Position numbers and translations under genes: made by a program
Notes under the pieces: model-generated
The model's input: only the letters and a program-made list of their open reading frames with translations
What the model was told of the DNA's origin: nothing
Database searches by the model: none
Part shown: positions 1-5,187 of the stretch, piece after piece
How positions within the stretch are numbered: the first letter of the stretch is position 1
Layout: every line of letters starts with the position of its first letter
DNA from: Bifidobacteriaceae bacterium
GTDB taxonomy: Bacteria > Actinomycetota > Actinomycetes > Actinomycetales > Bifidobacteriaceae
NCBI GenBank assembly: GCA_030530905.1
Contig: JAUMUB010000075.1
Span: 1 to 5,187, forward strand
Direction: 5' to 3'
DNA length: 5,187 bases

Positions 1-244
1 GAGCGATAAAGACGATTAAAGATAAGGGGAGAATGGTGTTGCATATTCTCCATATCTGATCGTTAAACTTTAATGGTTGACGTATTAGACGATAAACAGT
101 ATATAATGCGATGATAATAGCTAAGGCAAAGCAAATATAGCCTACAAAATCTGACCTGCCGTAAATCTCCTGCGCGTAATAAATAATCCACGCGCCACTT
201 AGTACCACAGATGTAAAAATCATGATAGCCTGCCTTTTCACCAT
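1..244 (-). CDS. Partial integral membrane protein, N-terminal part, function unknown
   Basis: I do not recognise this gene. Reading the minus strand from an ATG at 244-242 gives 81 uninterrupted codons that run off the left edge, so the C-terminus is missing. The protein starts MVKRQAIMIF and has hydrophobic stretches at about residues 6-24, 34-52 and 70-81 (the last cut by the edge). They are separated by short polar loops, including a basic YRLIRQ segment after the second, so it is predicted to be a multi-spanning cytoplasmic membrane protein. The start is uncertain. The ATG at 244 has no good ribosome-binding site, whereas the ATG eight codons in (223-221) is preceded by AAAAGG (238-233) at 9 nt and would begin MIFTSVVLSG. 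A GTG further upstream is also in frame, but it lies upstream of the likely transcription start. It reads the same way as tal, but the terminator at 315-342 and its own promoter suggest a separate unit. Confidence is good that it is coding, low on function. Confidence 0.66.
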   Translation of the reverse strand, partial: MVKRQAIMIFTSVVLSGAWIIYYAQEIYGRSDFVGYICFALAIIIALYTVYRLIRQPLKFNDQIWRICNTILPLSLIVFIA

Positions 245-266
245 TGAACTTGCAAGATAAAACCCT

Positions 267-275
267 AGTATATCA
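267..275 (-). promoter_or_regulatory. Extended -10 promoter for the left-edge membrane protein gene
   Basis: On the minus strand TGATATACT reads as an extended -10 (TGn followed by TATACT, 5 of 6 to TATAAT). No convincing -35 is present at 17 bp, which an extended -10 can tolerate. Transcription would start near 260, giving a short leader to either ATG candidate (244 or 223) and arguing against the upstream GTG. It lies just past the tal terminator, consistent with an independent transcription unit. Consensus match only. Confidence 0.4.
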
Positions 276-314
276 CTGTTCACATAAAACTAATAATAAA
301 AAGTTGTATATAAA

Positions 315-342
315 AGCGGAAGTACTAAAAAGCACCTCCGCT
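315..342 (-). terminator. Rho-independent terminator of the tkt-tal unit
   Basis: Read on the minus strand, AGCGGAGGTGC (342-332), a 6-nt loop TTTTTA (331-326) and GTACTTCCGCT (325-315) form a hairpin. All 11 positions pair in RNA, two of them as G.U wobbles. A short T-run follows (the stem's last T plus three more), then further T-rich sequence. In a plus-strand transcript those two wobble positions become A.C mismatches, so the structure is designed for the minus strand. It begins 31 bases after the tal stop codon. Confidence 0.82.
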
Positions 343-373
343 AATTATATGAATTTAAATTTATGCTAACACA

Positions 374-1477
374 TTAAGCATTTACACGGTCAATACCGGA
401 CTGAACATCAGTCAAAACGGTATCCCAAGACTTAATGAATGCAGCAACACCGTCAGCTTCGAGCTTGTTGGTTACAGCCTTGAAGTCAATGCCCAAGTCA
501 GCAAGCTTATCCATTACAGCATGTGCATCTTCATAAGTGCCCTTAATGCTTGGAGCGCCGTTACCGTGATCTGCTAAAGCATCCAAAGTCTTTTCAGGCA
601 TGGTGTTTACTACGAATGGAGCAACAAGTTCATCAACATACTTGCAGTCAGAATATGCAGCATTCTTAGTACCAGTAGATGCCCAAAGTGGACGCTGCTT
701 CTTAGCCCCCTTAGCTTCAAGATCAGCCCAACGAGGATCGTTAGCAAACTTGTTCTCGAAGAGTTCGTAAGCGAGGCGAGCGTTAGCAACAGCTGCCTTA
801 CCTTCAAGAGCCTTAGCTTCTTCAGAACCGTTCTCTTCAAGAAGAGCGTCTACTGCGGAATCAACACGGGAGACGAAGAAGGAAGCTACAGAACCAATGT
901 GCTTCAAATCGTGACCGTTTGCAGCAGCCTGTGCGATACCTTCGATGTAAGCGTCGATAACCTGCTCATAACGCTCAAGGGAGAAGATAAGGGTAACATT
1001 TACGGAAATGCCCTTTGCTAAGGTTGCTGTGATTGCTGGCAAGCCTTCTAAGGTTGCAGGAATCTTAATCATTGCGTTTGGACGATTTACCTTTTCCCAC
1101 AATTCAACAGCTTGCTTTTCGGTTGCTTCTGTTTCGTGAGCGAGACGTGGGTCAACTTCGATAGAAACACGACCGTCAACGAAATCAGTTGCTTCTGCAA
1201 CCTCGCGGAAAATGTCTGTTGCATTACGAACATCAGTAGTGGTGAGTTCGCGGATAGCGGTTTCTACATCAACCTTGCCAAGTTCCTTAAGCTGTGCATC
1301 GTATGGGCCAACCTGGCTTAATGCCTTCTGGAAAATGGATGGGTTGGTGGTTACGCCAACAACGTTCTTGTTAGCGATCAGCTCTTGTAAGTTGCCGGAC
1401 TCAATACGAGTACGGGACAAATCGTCAAGCCAAATAGAAACACCAGAATCTGATGTGCGCTGAGTTGCTTCAGTCAT
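374..1477 (-). CDS. tal: Transaldolase
   Basis: Transfers a dihydroxyacetone unit from fructose-6-phosphate to erythrose-4-phosphate, giving sedoheptulose-7-phosphate and glyceraldehyde-3-phosphate. It is a cytosolic enzyme of the non-oxidative pentose phosphate reactions, which in bifidobacteria feed the phosphoketolase (bifid) shunt. The 367-aa length fits the long actinobacterial form. Visible landmarks are WLDDLSR (16-22), GVTTNPSIF (41-49), VSIEVDP (104-110), AMIKIPAT (135-142) with K138 as the predicted Schiff-base lysine, and ASTGTKN (266-272). Together these cover the alpha/beta-barrel, and no domain is missing. The ATG start is supported by a strong AAGGAG (1489-1484) 6 nt upstream and a typical N-terminus (MTEATQ, then SIWLDDLSR). 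It lies 65 bases downstream of tkt on the same strand, almost certainly cotranscribed, with an intercistronic hairpin between them and a terminator directly after it. Assignment is essentially certain. Confidence 0.97.
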   Translation of the reverse strand: MTEATQRTSDSGVSIWLDDLSRTRIESGNLQELIANKNVVGVTTNPSIFQKALSQVGPYDAQLKELGKVDVETAIRELTTTDVRNATDIFREVAEATDFVDGRVSIEVDPRLAHETEATEKQAVELWEKVNRPNAMIKIPATLEGLPAITATLAKGISVNVTLIFSLERYEQVIDAYIEGIAQAAANGHDLKHIGSVASFFVSRVDSAVDALLEENGSEEAKALEGKAAVANARLAYELFENKFANDPRWADLEAKGAKKQRPLWASTGTKNAAYSDCKYVDELVAPFVVNTMPEKTLDALADHGNGAPSIKGTYEDAHAVMDKLADLGIDFKAVTNKLEADGVAAFIKSWDTVLTDVQSGIDRVNA

Positions 1478-1509
1478 TATTTACTCCTTATTATTGTTTA
1501 AAACATGAG

Positions 1510-1535
1510 CTAAGGGCTGTAAGCACAGCCCTTAG
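1510..1535 (-). repeat. Perfect intercistronic hairpin between tkt and tal
   Basis: CTAAGGGCTGT (1510-1520) and ACAGCCCTTAG (1525-1535) form a perfect 11-bp stem with a 4-nt loop. In the tkt-tal mRNA it sits 7 nt after the tkt stop codon and about 20 nt before the tal Shine-Dalgarno sequence. On this strand no T-run follows directly (the next bases are CTCATGTTTT), so it is more likely an attenuator or an RNA-processing or 3'-end-protecting element than a full terminator. In the plus direction the stem is followed after four bases by five T's (1540-1544), so it could end antisense transcripts. The structure is seen; its role is inferred. Confidence 0.7.
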
Positions 1536-1542
1536 AAGATTT

Positions 1543-3642
1543 TTACTTAGCTGCTTCGATTGATGCCTTAGCTGCTTCTACAACATGCTCTGCTGTGATG
1601 CCAAGATCAATCATGTTCTGATCGCCGTCACCTGGAAGACCGAACTGCTCGATAGAAACAGGCTTACCATAAGAACCAAGATACTTGTACCATGGCATTG
1701 CAACGCCCGCTTCAACAGAAACGCGAGCCTTAACACTTGAAGGAAGAACAGCTTCCTTGTATTCTGCATCTTGTTCTTCGAACCATTCGAGGCTTGGTGC
1801 AGAAACAACGCGAGCCTTAATGCCTTCAGCTGCTAAGGTCTTAGCTGCTTCAACAGCCCACTGAACTTCAGAACCAGTTGCCATAAGAATTACATCTGGA
1901 GTGCCTTCAGTATCAACAAGAACATATGCGCCCTTCTTAACTCCATCGCGTGCTTTTTCAGCGGTTTCAGCTAATGCTGGAACATTCTGGCGGGTTAAGA
2001 TCATTGCACCTGGCAAGGTGTTCTTCTTCTCAAAGAATACGCGGTATGCTTCTGCTGTTTCGTAAGCATCTGCTGGGCGGATTACTTCAAGCTGAGGCAT
2101 TGCACGGAATGCTGCTAAGTGTTCGATTGGCTGATGTGTAGGACCATCTTCGCCTACAGCAACAGAATCGTGTGACCATACGTAGAGGTTTGGAATTTCC
2201 ATAAGAGCTGCCAAACGTACTGCTGGACGCTCGTAATCGGAGAACATGAAGAATGTGCCACCGAATGGACGAGTGTGAGAACCAAGCAAAATACCGTTGG
2301 TGATTGCACCCATTGAGAATTCGCGAACACCAAAGTGAAGCTGACGGCCATATTCATTGCACTCTGGCCACTGAGCGGTCTCGCAACCCTTAGGAGCAAA
2401 TGTTGCAGCACCCTTAAGATCTGTCTTGTTAGAACCACCCAAATCAGCGGAACCACCCCAAAGCTCAGGCATTACTGCAGCAATAGCGTTCAAGACAGTA
2501 CCAGAAGCGCTACGTGTTGCAACCTTCTTGCCAACTTCGAAACCTTCAACAGCCTTATCGATAGCCTCATCGAATCCCTCAGGAAGCTTGCCTTCCTTAA
2601 TGCGCTCGTATAAAGCTGCCTTGTCTGGGTTTGCCTTGCGCCATGCATCGAACTTTTCGTCCCATGCCTTGTGTGCTGCTAAACCACGATCAGCAACCTT
2701 ACGTGCGTGAGCTAATGCCTCTTCATCTACGTGGAAGTTTTCTTCTGGATCGTATCCGAGTAACTTCTTCAAACCAGCAACAGCTTCTGCGCCGAGCTTT
2801 GAACCGTGTGAAGATGGGTCATTAGTCTTACCTGGGGTTGGCCAAGCAATAAGAGTGTTAACCTTGATCAACTTTGGCTGATTTGGTGCAGCCTGCTGAG
2901 CCTTTTCAATTGCAGCAGCAAGACCGTCAACGTCTTCCTTATAAGAACCGTCAGGCTGAATGAAGCTGAATTCGTCAGTGTACCAACCATATGCTTCGTA
3001 ACGCTTTAATACGTCTTCAGCAAGCACGAGGTTAGTATCACCTTCGATTTGAATGCGGTTTGCATCGAAGATAACAGTGATGTTACCAAGATTCTGGTTT
3101 GCAGCAAGTGAAGCAGCTTCGCCGGAAATACCTTCTTCGATATCACCCTCGCCGCAGATTACCCAAATCTTGTGGTCGAATGGGGATTCGCCCTTTGCAG
3201 CTTCAGGATCGAGTAAACCACGCTGGAAACGTTCGCCGTATGCAAAACCGATTGCAGAAGCAAGACCCTGACCAAGTGGGCCAGTTGTCATTTCAATTCC
3301 TGGTGTTAAACCATATTCTGGGTGGCCTGGAGTACGTGTATCAGCGCCGCCACGGAAGTGCTTAAGATCATCTAAAGTTAAGCCGTATCCAGACAAATAA
3401 AGCTGAACATACTGGGTTAATGATGCGTGACCGCCAGAAAGGATAAAACGATCACGACCCTCCCAATTTGGATCATTTGGATCGTGCTTAATGAAATGCT
3501 GATATAAAGTATATGCAACTGGTGCTAAAGAAACAGGGGAACCTGGGTGGCCATTTCCTGCTTTTTCTACAGCGTCAGCCGAAAGAACCTTTGCCATAGT
3601 AATGGCGCGCTTATCAAGCTCGGTTTCTTTAAATTCGGTCAT
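1543..3642 (-). CDS. tkt: Transketolase
   Basis: Thiamine-diphosphate enzyme moving two-carbon ketol units between sugar phosphates. With transaldolase it makes xylulose-5-phosphate and ribose-5-phosphate for the bifid shunt. At 699 aa it is complete. Seen in order: GNGHPGSP (29-36, with H32), SGGHAS (69-74, with H72), GPLGQG (121-126), the cofactor motif G-E-G-D (164-167) with N195 and I197 as the other expected metal ligands, SSHGSKLG (277-284, with H279), FGVREFSMG (437-445) with E441 as the catalytic glutamate facing the thiamine aminopyrimidine, SHDSVAVGEDGPTHQP (490-505, with H491), and a C-terminal domain from about 570. Residue roles are assigned by homology with E. coli and yeast transketolase. 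The motif carries Glu165 where Asp is usual. The ATG at 3642 gives a typical N-terminus (TELDKRAITMAKVLSADAVEKAGNG in outline), yet no Shine-Dalgarno precedes it. It is the first gene of the tkt-tal unit and divergent from dnaJ. Assignment is essentially certain. Confidence 0.98.
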   Translation of the reverse strand: MTEFKETELDKRAITMAKVLSADAVEKAGNGHPGSPVSLAPVAYTLYQHFIKHDPNDPNWEGRDRFILSGGHASLTQYVQLYLSGYGLTLDDLKHFRGGADTRTPGHPEYGLTPGIEMTTGPLGQGLASAIGFAYGERFQRGLLDPEAAKGESPFDHKIWVICGEGDIEEGISGEAASLAANQNLGNITVIFDANRIQIEGDTNLVLAEDVLKRYEAYGWYTDEFSFIQPDGSYKEDVDGLAAAIEKAQQAAPNQPKLIKVNTLIAWPTPGKTNDPSSHGSKLGAEAVAGLKKLLGYDPEENFHVDEEALAHARKVADRGLAAHKAWDEKFDAWRKANPDKAALYERIKEGKLPEGFDEAIDKAVEGFEVGKKVATRSASGTVLNAIAAVMPELWGGSADLGGSNKTDLKGAATFAPKGCETAQWPECNEYGRQLHFGVREFSMGAITNGILLGSHTRPFGGTFFMFSDYERPAVRLAALMEIPNLYVWSHDSVAVGEDGPTHQPIEHLAAFRAMPQLEVIRPADAYETAEAYRVFFEKKNTLPGAMILTRQNVPALAETAEKARDGVKKGAYVLVDTEGTPDVILMATGSEVQWAVEAAKTLAAEGIKARVVSAPSLEWFEEQDAEYKEAVLPSSVKARVSVEAGVAMPWYKYLGSYGKPVSIEQFGLPGDGDQNMIDLGITAEHVVEAAKASIEAAK

Positions 3643-3662
3643 GTGTGTAATTTCAAATATTC

Positions 3663-3699
3663 GGTTACTTCAGGTGGGAATTATTCAGTAGAAGTAACC
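3663..3699 (-). repeat. Inverted repeat in the tkt leader
   Basis: GGTTACTTC (3663-3671) and GAAGTAACC (3691-3699) are perfect 9-bp inverted arms separated by 19 bases. The structure ends 20 nt upstream of the tkt ATG and, if the promoter at 3734-3742 is right, lies inside a leader of about 85 nt. It could be a leader hairpin or a pair of binding half-sites. There is no T-run, so it is not a simple terminator. The arms are seen; the function is unknown. Confidence 0.55.
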
Positions 3700-3733
3700 A
3701 CACATTCTCTCTAATACTAGCTTGTTCAATTGA

Positions 3734-3762
3734 CTTATAGCATACATAGTGGCGCGTGTTTG
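3734..3762 (-). promoter_or_regulatory. Probable tkt-tal promoter
   Basis: Minus strand TGCTATAAG (3742-3734) is an extended -10 with TATAAG matching 5 of 6 of the consensus. A weak -35 CAAACA (3762-3757, 3 of 6) lies at a 17-bp spacing. The predicted start near 3727 would leave a leader of about 85 nt holding the inverted repeat at 3663-3699. Based on consensus matching alone. Confidence 0.42.
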
Positions 3763-3781
3763 TGCTTTTTTGTTTGATTAT

Positions 3782-3790
3782 TGATATAAT
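3782..3790 (+). promoter_or_regulatory. Candidate dnaJ promoter with consensus extended -10
   Basis: TGATATAAT is an extended -10 with a perfect TATAAT hexamer (3785-3790). The -35 region at 17 bp (GTGCTT, 3762-3767) is poor. The predicted start near 3797 leaves a leader of about 125 nt before the GTG start. The surrounding sequence is very AT-rich, so chance matches are possible. Confidence 0.4.
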
Positions 3791-3821
3791 TTGTATGAAA
3801 TTTTCGAATAATTATATTTTG

Positions 3822-3830
3822 TGTTAAAAT
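3822..3830 (+). promoter_or_regulatory. Alternative dnaJ promoter, extended -10
   Basis: TGTTAAAAT reads as TGn plus TAAAAT (5 of 6), with a weak -35 TTTCGA (3802-3807) at 17 bp. The predicted start near 3837 falls inside the HAIR-like element at 3831-3851, which is where a repressor would block initiation. It competes with the promoter at 3782-3790; the sequence alone does not decide. Confidence 0.32.
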
Positions 3831-3851
3831 TTTGAGTCTACTTATAGCAAG
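3831..3851 (+). promoter_or_regulatory. Degenerate HAIR-like (HspR-type) operator candidate
   Basis: TTTGAGT, seven bases, then TAGCAAG. The actinobacterial HspR site HAIR is CTTGAGT-N7-ACTCAAG. The left half matches 6 of 7, the right half 4 of 7 (the outer CAAG), and the spacing is exactly seven. It sits just downstream of a candidate -10 of a chaperone gene that is a plausible HspR target. The weak right half keeps confidence low. No CIRCE (HrcA) element was seen in the spacer. Confidence 0.3.
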
Positions 3852-3862
3852 TTTTAAACTTG
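3848..3862 (+). repeat. 15-base perfect palindrome upstream of dnaJ
   Basis: CAAGTTT-T-AAACTTG is a perfect inverted repeat with 7-bp arms around one central base, suited to a dimeric DNA-binding protein. The single central base makes it a poor RNA hairpin without opening some pairs. It overlaps the right half of the HAIR-like element, and its last ACTTG (3858-3862) repeats at 3866-3870. I do not recognise it as the site of a known regulator. Confidence 0.45.
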
Positions 3863-3870
3863 ATGACTTG

Positions 3871-3901
3871 GGCATGTGCCAAAATTGTATGAAGAATACA
3901 A
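3871..3901 (+). repeat. Two short inverted repeats in the dnaJ leader
   Basis: GGCA-TG-TGCC (3871-3880) and TTGTAT-GAAGA-ATACAA (3885-3901) follow each other directly before the ribosome-binding site. The second has 6-bp arms and a 5-nt loop ending four bases before AAGGA. Both are weak, AT-rich or short hairpins. A role in temperature-dependent translation is possible but not shown. Confidence 0.38.
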
Positions 3902-3905
3902 GCAA

Positions 3906-3910
3906 AAGGA
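3906..3910 (+). promoter_or_regulatory. dnaJ ribosome-binding site that decides the start
   Basis: AAGGA is the only Shine-Dalgarno-like sequence ahead of dnaJ. It directly abuts the in-frame ATG at 3911 (no spacer), which is too close to serve it. It lies 12 nt before the in-frame GTG at 3923, long but workable. This favours the GTG start. Confidence 0.5.
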
Positions 3911-3922
3911 ATGTGTACAACT

Positions 3923-5077
3923 GTGACAGATTATTACAAAGTTCTTGGCGTTGAATCTTCCGCAAGTGAAGATGAAATTAAAAAAGCTTATCGCAAACTC
4001 AGTCGTAAATATCATCCAGATATTGCAGGTCCTGAGTTCGAAGACAAGTTTAAAGAAGTAAATAATGCTTACGAAGTTTTATCAGATCCTGAAAAACGCC
4101 GTATGTACGACAGCGGTATTGATCCTAACAATCCTAACGCTGCTGGAGGTTTCGGAGGATTCTCATCAGCCGGCATGAACGACATTTTTGATGTGTTCAA
4201 CGCAGCATTCACCGGAGGATTCGGCTCAGCAGCGCAAGGGCCAATTCCGCGTCAAACACCAGGTCGTGACACTGTTGTGAACATGACTATAGACCTTAAA
4301 ACCGTAGTTTTTGGTGGAACAGAAAAAATTGTGCTCAACACTTTTGGCACTTGCGAGACATGTAAGGGATCCGGCTCAGCAAACGAAAAGCCAGCAAAAA
4401 CATGTCCAAACTGTCATGGAAGCGGACATGTGCAAAAAGTTGCACGTAGCATTTTTGGTCAGATGGTCACTAACGTTCCTTGCGAACAATGCGAGGGGCA
4501 TGGCGATATTATCGAAGATCCATGCGCATCATGCATGGGAAAGGGGCGTGTGCGTGTAAAACGTGAAGTTGGAGTGAACATTCCGGCTGGTATTGCTGAT
4601 AATTCCCGACTTCGATTAAGTGGCAAAGGCGAAGTAGGTGAATGTGGCGGACCTCAAGGCGATTTATACATTGATATTGCAATTCGCAGAGATAGCACAT
4701 TCACCCGCAATGGCAACGATTTACACTGCTGGGTTTCTATCCCAATGACTTGGGCAGTTCTCGGCCATGAACTCAGTTTAGAAACCTTTGACGGTGATCA
4801 GAAAGTTAGCGTGCCAGAAGGTTGCCAGCAAGAGCAAACAGTAGCATTGCCGGGTCTTGGCGTTGGAGTATTCCAAAATCCAGATAATAAGCGTGGAGAC
4901 TTAGTCATACACTTTAGTATTGTTATTCCAACAAATCTCACAAGCCAAGAAAAAGAACTTATTGAAAGTTTTGCACAATCGCATGATGAGAATGCAAAAC
5001 ACGAGGTGAATCCATCGCGAACACGTGCAGAGTCGAAGAAAGGATTCTTCTCAAAATTAAAAGATGCATTTAGCTAA
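3923..5077 (+). CDS. dnaJ: Molecular chaperone DnaJ (Hsp40), DnaJ2-type with full zinc-finger domain
   Basis: Cytosolic co-chaperone that hands unfolded proteins to DnaK and stimulates its ATPase. From the GTG at 3923 it is 384 aa (388 aa if the ATG at 3911 is used). The J domain spans about 1-66 with HPD at 31-33. A Gly/Phe-rich linker covers about 75-105. All four zinc-binding CxxCxGxG repeats are intact: CETCKGSG (144-151), CPNCHGSG (161-168), CEQCEGHG (187-194) and CASCMGKG (201-208). The C-terminal substrate-binding domains follow, with GGPQGDLYI (242-250), and the tail is [11 protein letters not shown]. The GTG start is preferred because DnaJ proteins typically open M-(A/T)-DYY and because of the ribosome-binding-site spacing. 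Actinobacteria usually carry two dnaJ genes, one with dnaK-grpE-hspR and one beside hrcA. With no dnaK or grpE here this resembles dnaJ2, although no hrcA precedes it. It is divergent from tkt and probably monocistronic, given the terminator behind it. Confidence 0.95.
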   Translation: MTDYYKVLGVESSASEDEIKKAYRKLSRKYHPDIAGPEFEDKFKEVNNAYEVLSDPEKRRMYDSGIDPNNPNAAGGFGGFSSAGMNDIFDVFNAAFTGGFGSAAQGPIPRQTPGRDTVVNMTIDLKTVVFGGTEKIVLNTFGTCETCKGSGSANEKPAKTCPNCHGSGHVQKVARSIFGQMVTNVPCEQCEGHGDIIEDPCASCMGKGRVRVKREVGVNIPAGIADNSRLRLSGKGEVGECGGPQGDLYIDIAIRRDSTFTRNGNDLHCWVSIPMTWAVLGHELSLETFDGDQKVSVPEGCQQEQTVALPGLGVGVFQNPDNKRGDLVIHFSIVIPTNLTSQEKELIESFAQSHDENAKHEVNPSRTRAESKKGFFSKLKDAFS

Positions 5078-5079
5078 AA

Positions 5080-5108
5080 GCAAATAATACGTATTTGCGA
5101 TGTACATC
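5080..5108 (+). repeat. Two small inverted repeats after dnaJ
   Basis: GCAAATA-ATACG-TATTTGC (5080-5098) has perfect 7-bp arms and begins two bases after the dnaJ stop codon. The 10-bp palindrome GATGTACATC (5099-5108) follows it directly. Neither has a T-run. They may stabilise the mRNA 3' end or simply reflect AT-rich spacer; no gene is seen here. Confidence 0.4.
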
Positions 5109-5132
5109 TCACAAATGCTGTACGAATGTAAT

Positions 5133-5170
5133 AAAAAGAGTGGTAGAAAACAAATTCCGCCACTCTTTTT
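5133..5170. terminator. Bidirectional rho-independent terminator after dnaJ
   Basis: AAAAAGAGTGG (5133-5143) and CCACTCTTTTT (5160-5170) are perfect 11-bp complements around a 16-nt loop. The stem carries five A's on its 5' side and five T's on its 3' side, so it presents a U-tract to transcripts from either strand. It ends dnaJ transcription and would also serve a convergent gene beyond the right edge. Confidence 0.85.
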
Positions 5171-5187
5171 GATACTAAATGCTTACC

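Larger units (their letters stand above)
3733..3849. repeat. 10-bp direct repeat ACTTATAGCA in the tkt/dnaJ spacer
   Basis: ACTTATAGCA occurs at 3733-3742 and again at 3840-3849, 107 bp apart (near ten helical turns), with unrelated flanks. The first copy forms the proposed tkt -10 on the minus strand. The second copy gives the same minus-strand TGCTATAAG and overlaps the HAIR-like site. It may be a coincidence in AT-rich DNA, a second tkt promoter, or a shared protein-binding motif. Confidence 0.35.

Noticed and set aside
610..840. Open frame on the minus strand inside tal
   Set aside because: An out-of-frame shadow of tal with low-complexity Leu/Arg/Ser composition; tal is unambiguous in this region.
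1510..1544. Calling the tkt-tal hairpin a conventional terminator of tkt
   Set aside because: No T-run follows it on the coding strand, and tal has a strong ribosome-binding site 65 bases after tkt but no promoter that I can see.
2154..2825. Several open frames of 60-100 codons on both strands inside tkt
   Set aside because: All lie within the conserved transketolase reading frame, have no domain resemblance, and are explained by its codon bias.
3735..3965. A 76-codon open frame on the minus strand across the tkt/dnaJ spacer
   Set aside because: It overlaps the 5' end of dnaJ antisense, spans promoter-like AT-rich DNA, has no recognisable domain, and its composition reflects T-rich sequence.
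5171..5187. C-terminal end of a convergent gene (a minus-strand TAG at 5177-5175)
   Set aside because: Only three codons would be visible, which cannot be told from chance; the bidirectional terminator merely makes a convergent gene possible.
1..5187. CRISPR arrays, tRNA or rRNA genes, insertion sequences, phage or toxin-antitoxin genes
   Set aside because: No regularly spaced repeats, cloverleaf-like sequences, transposase motifs or terminal repeats were found; the content is housekeeping genes and their spacers.

Overview
The window looks like ordinary chromosomal DNA from a low-GC member of the Bifidobacteriaceae (Actinomycetota), plausibly Gardnerella or a close relative. This rests on three things. 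The transketolase (699 aa) and transaldolase (367 aa) are long actinobacterial forms whose sequences read like those of bifidobacteria. They sit together as a tkt-tal pair, and they are followed across a divergent spacer by a DnaJ2-type chaperone. The spacers are very AT-rich. The genus is inferred from recalled family sequences, not from a search.

Layout, left to right. Positions 1-244 (minus strand) hold the N-terminal part of an unrecognised multi-spanning membrane protein that runs off the left edge. Positions 245-373 hold its probable promoter and a strand-specific rho-independent terminator for tal. Positions 374-1477 (minus) are tal and 1543-3642 (minus) are tkt, separated by 65 bases containing a perfect 11-bp hairpin. 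Positions 3643-3922 are a divergent regulatory region with a probable tkt promoter, two candidate dnaJ promoters, a HAIR-like operator candidate and several inverted repeats. Positions 3923-5077 (plus) are dnaJ. The right end holds two small inverted repeats and a strong, symmetrical terminator.

tkt and tal together make up the non-oxidative sugar-rearrangement part of the bifid shunt. Transaldolase makes sedoheptulose-7-phosphate and glyceraldehyde-3-phosphate from fructose-6-phosphate and erythrose-4-phosphate. Transketolase turns these into the pentose phosphates cleaved by phosphoketolase, whose gene is not in this window. DnaJ is a stress-chaperone partner of DnaK with no metabolic link to tkt-tal.

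No new biological system is visible. The points most worth a second look are the divergent tkt/dnaJ spacer (no hrcA directly ahead of dnaJ, a degenerate HspR-type site at the predicted start of transcription, and stacked inverted repeats in the leader), the absent Shine-Dalgarno sequence of tkt, and a Glu in place of the usual Asp in the transketolase thiamine-diphosphate motif.
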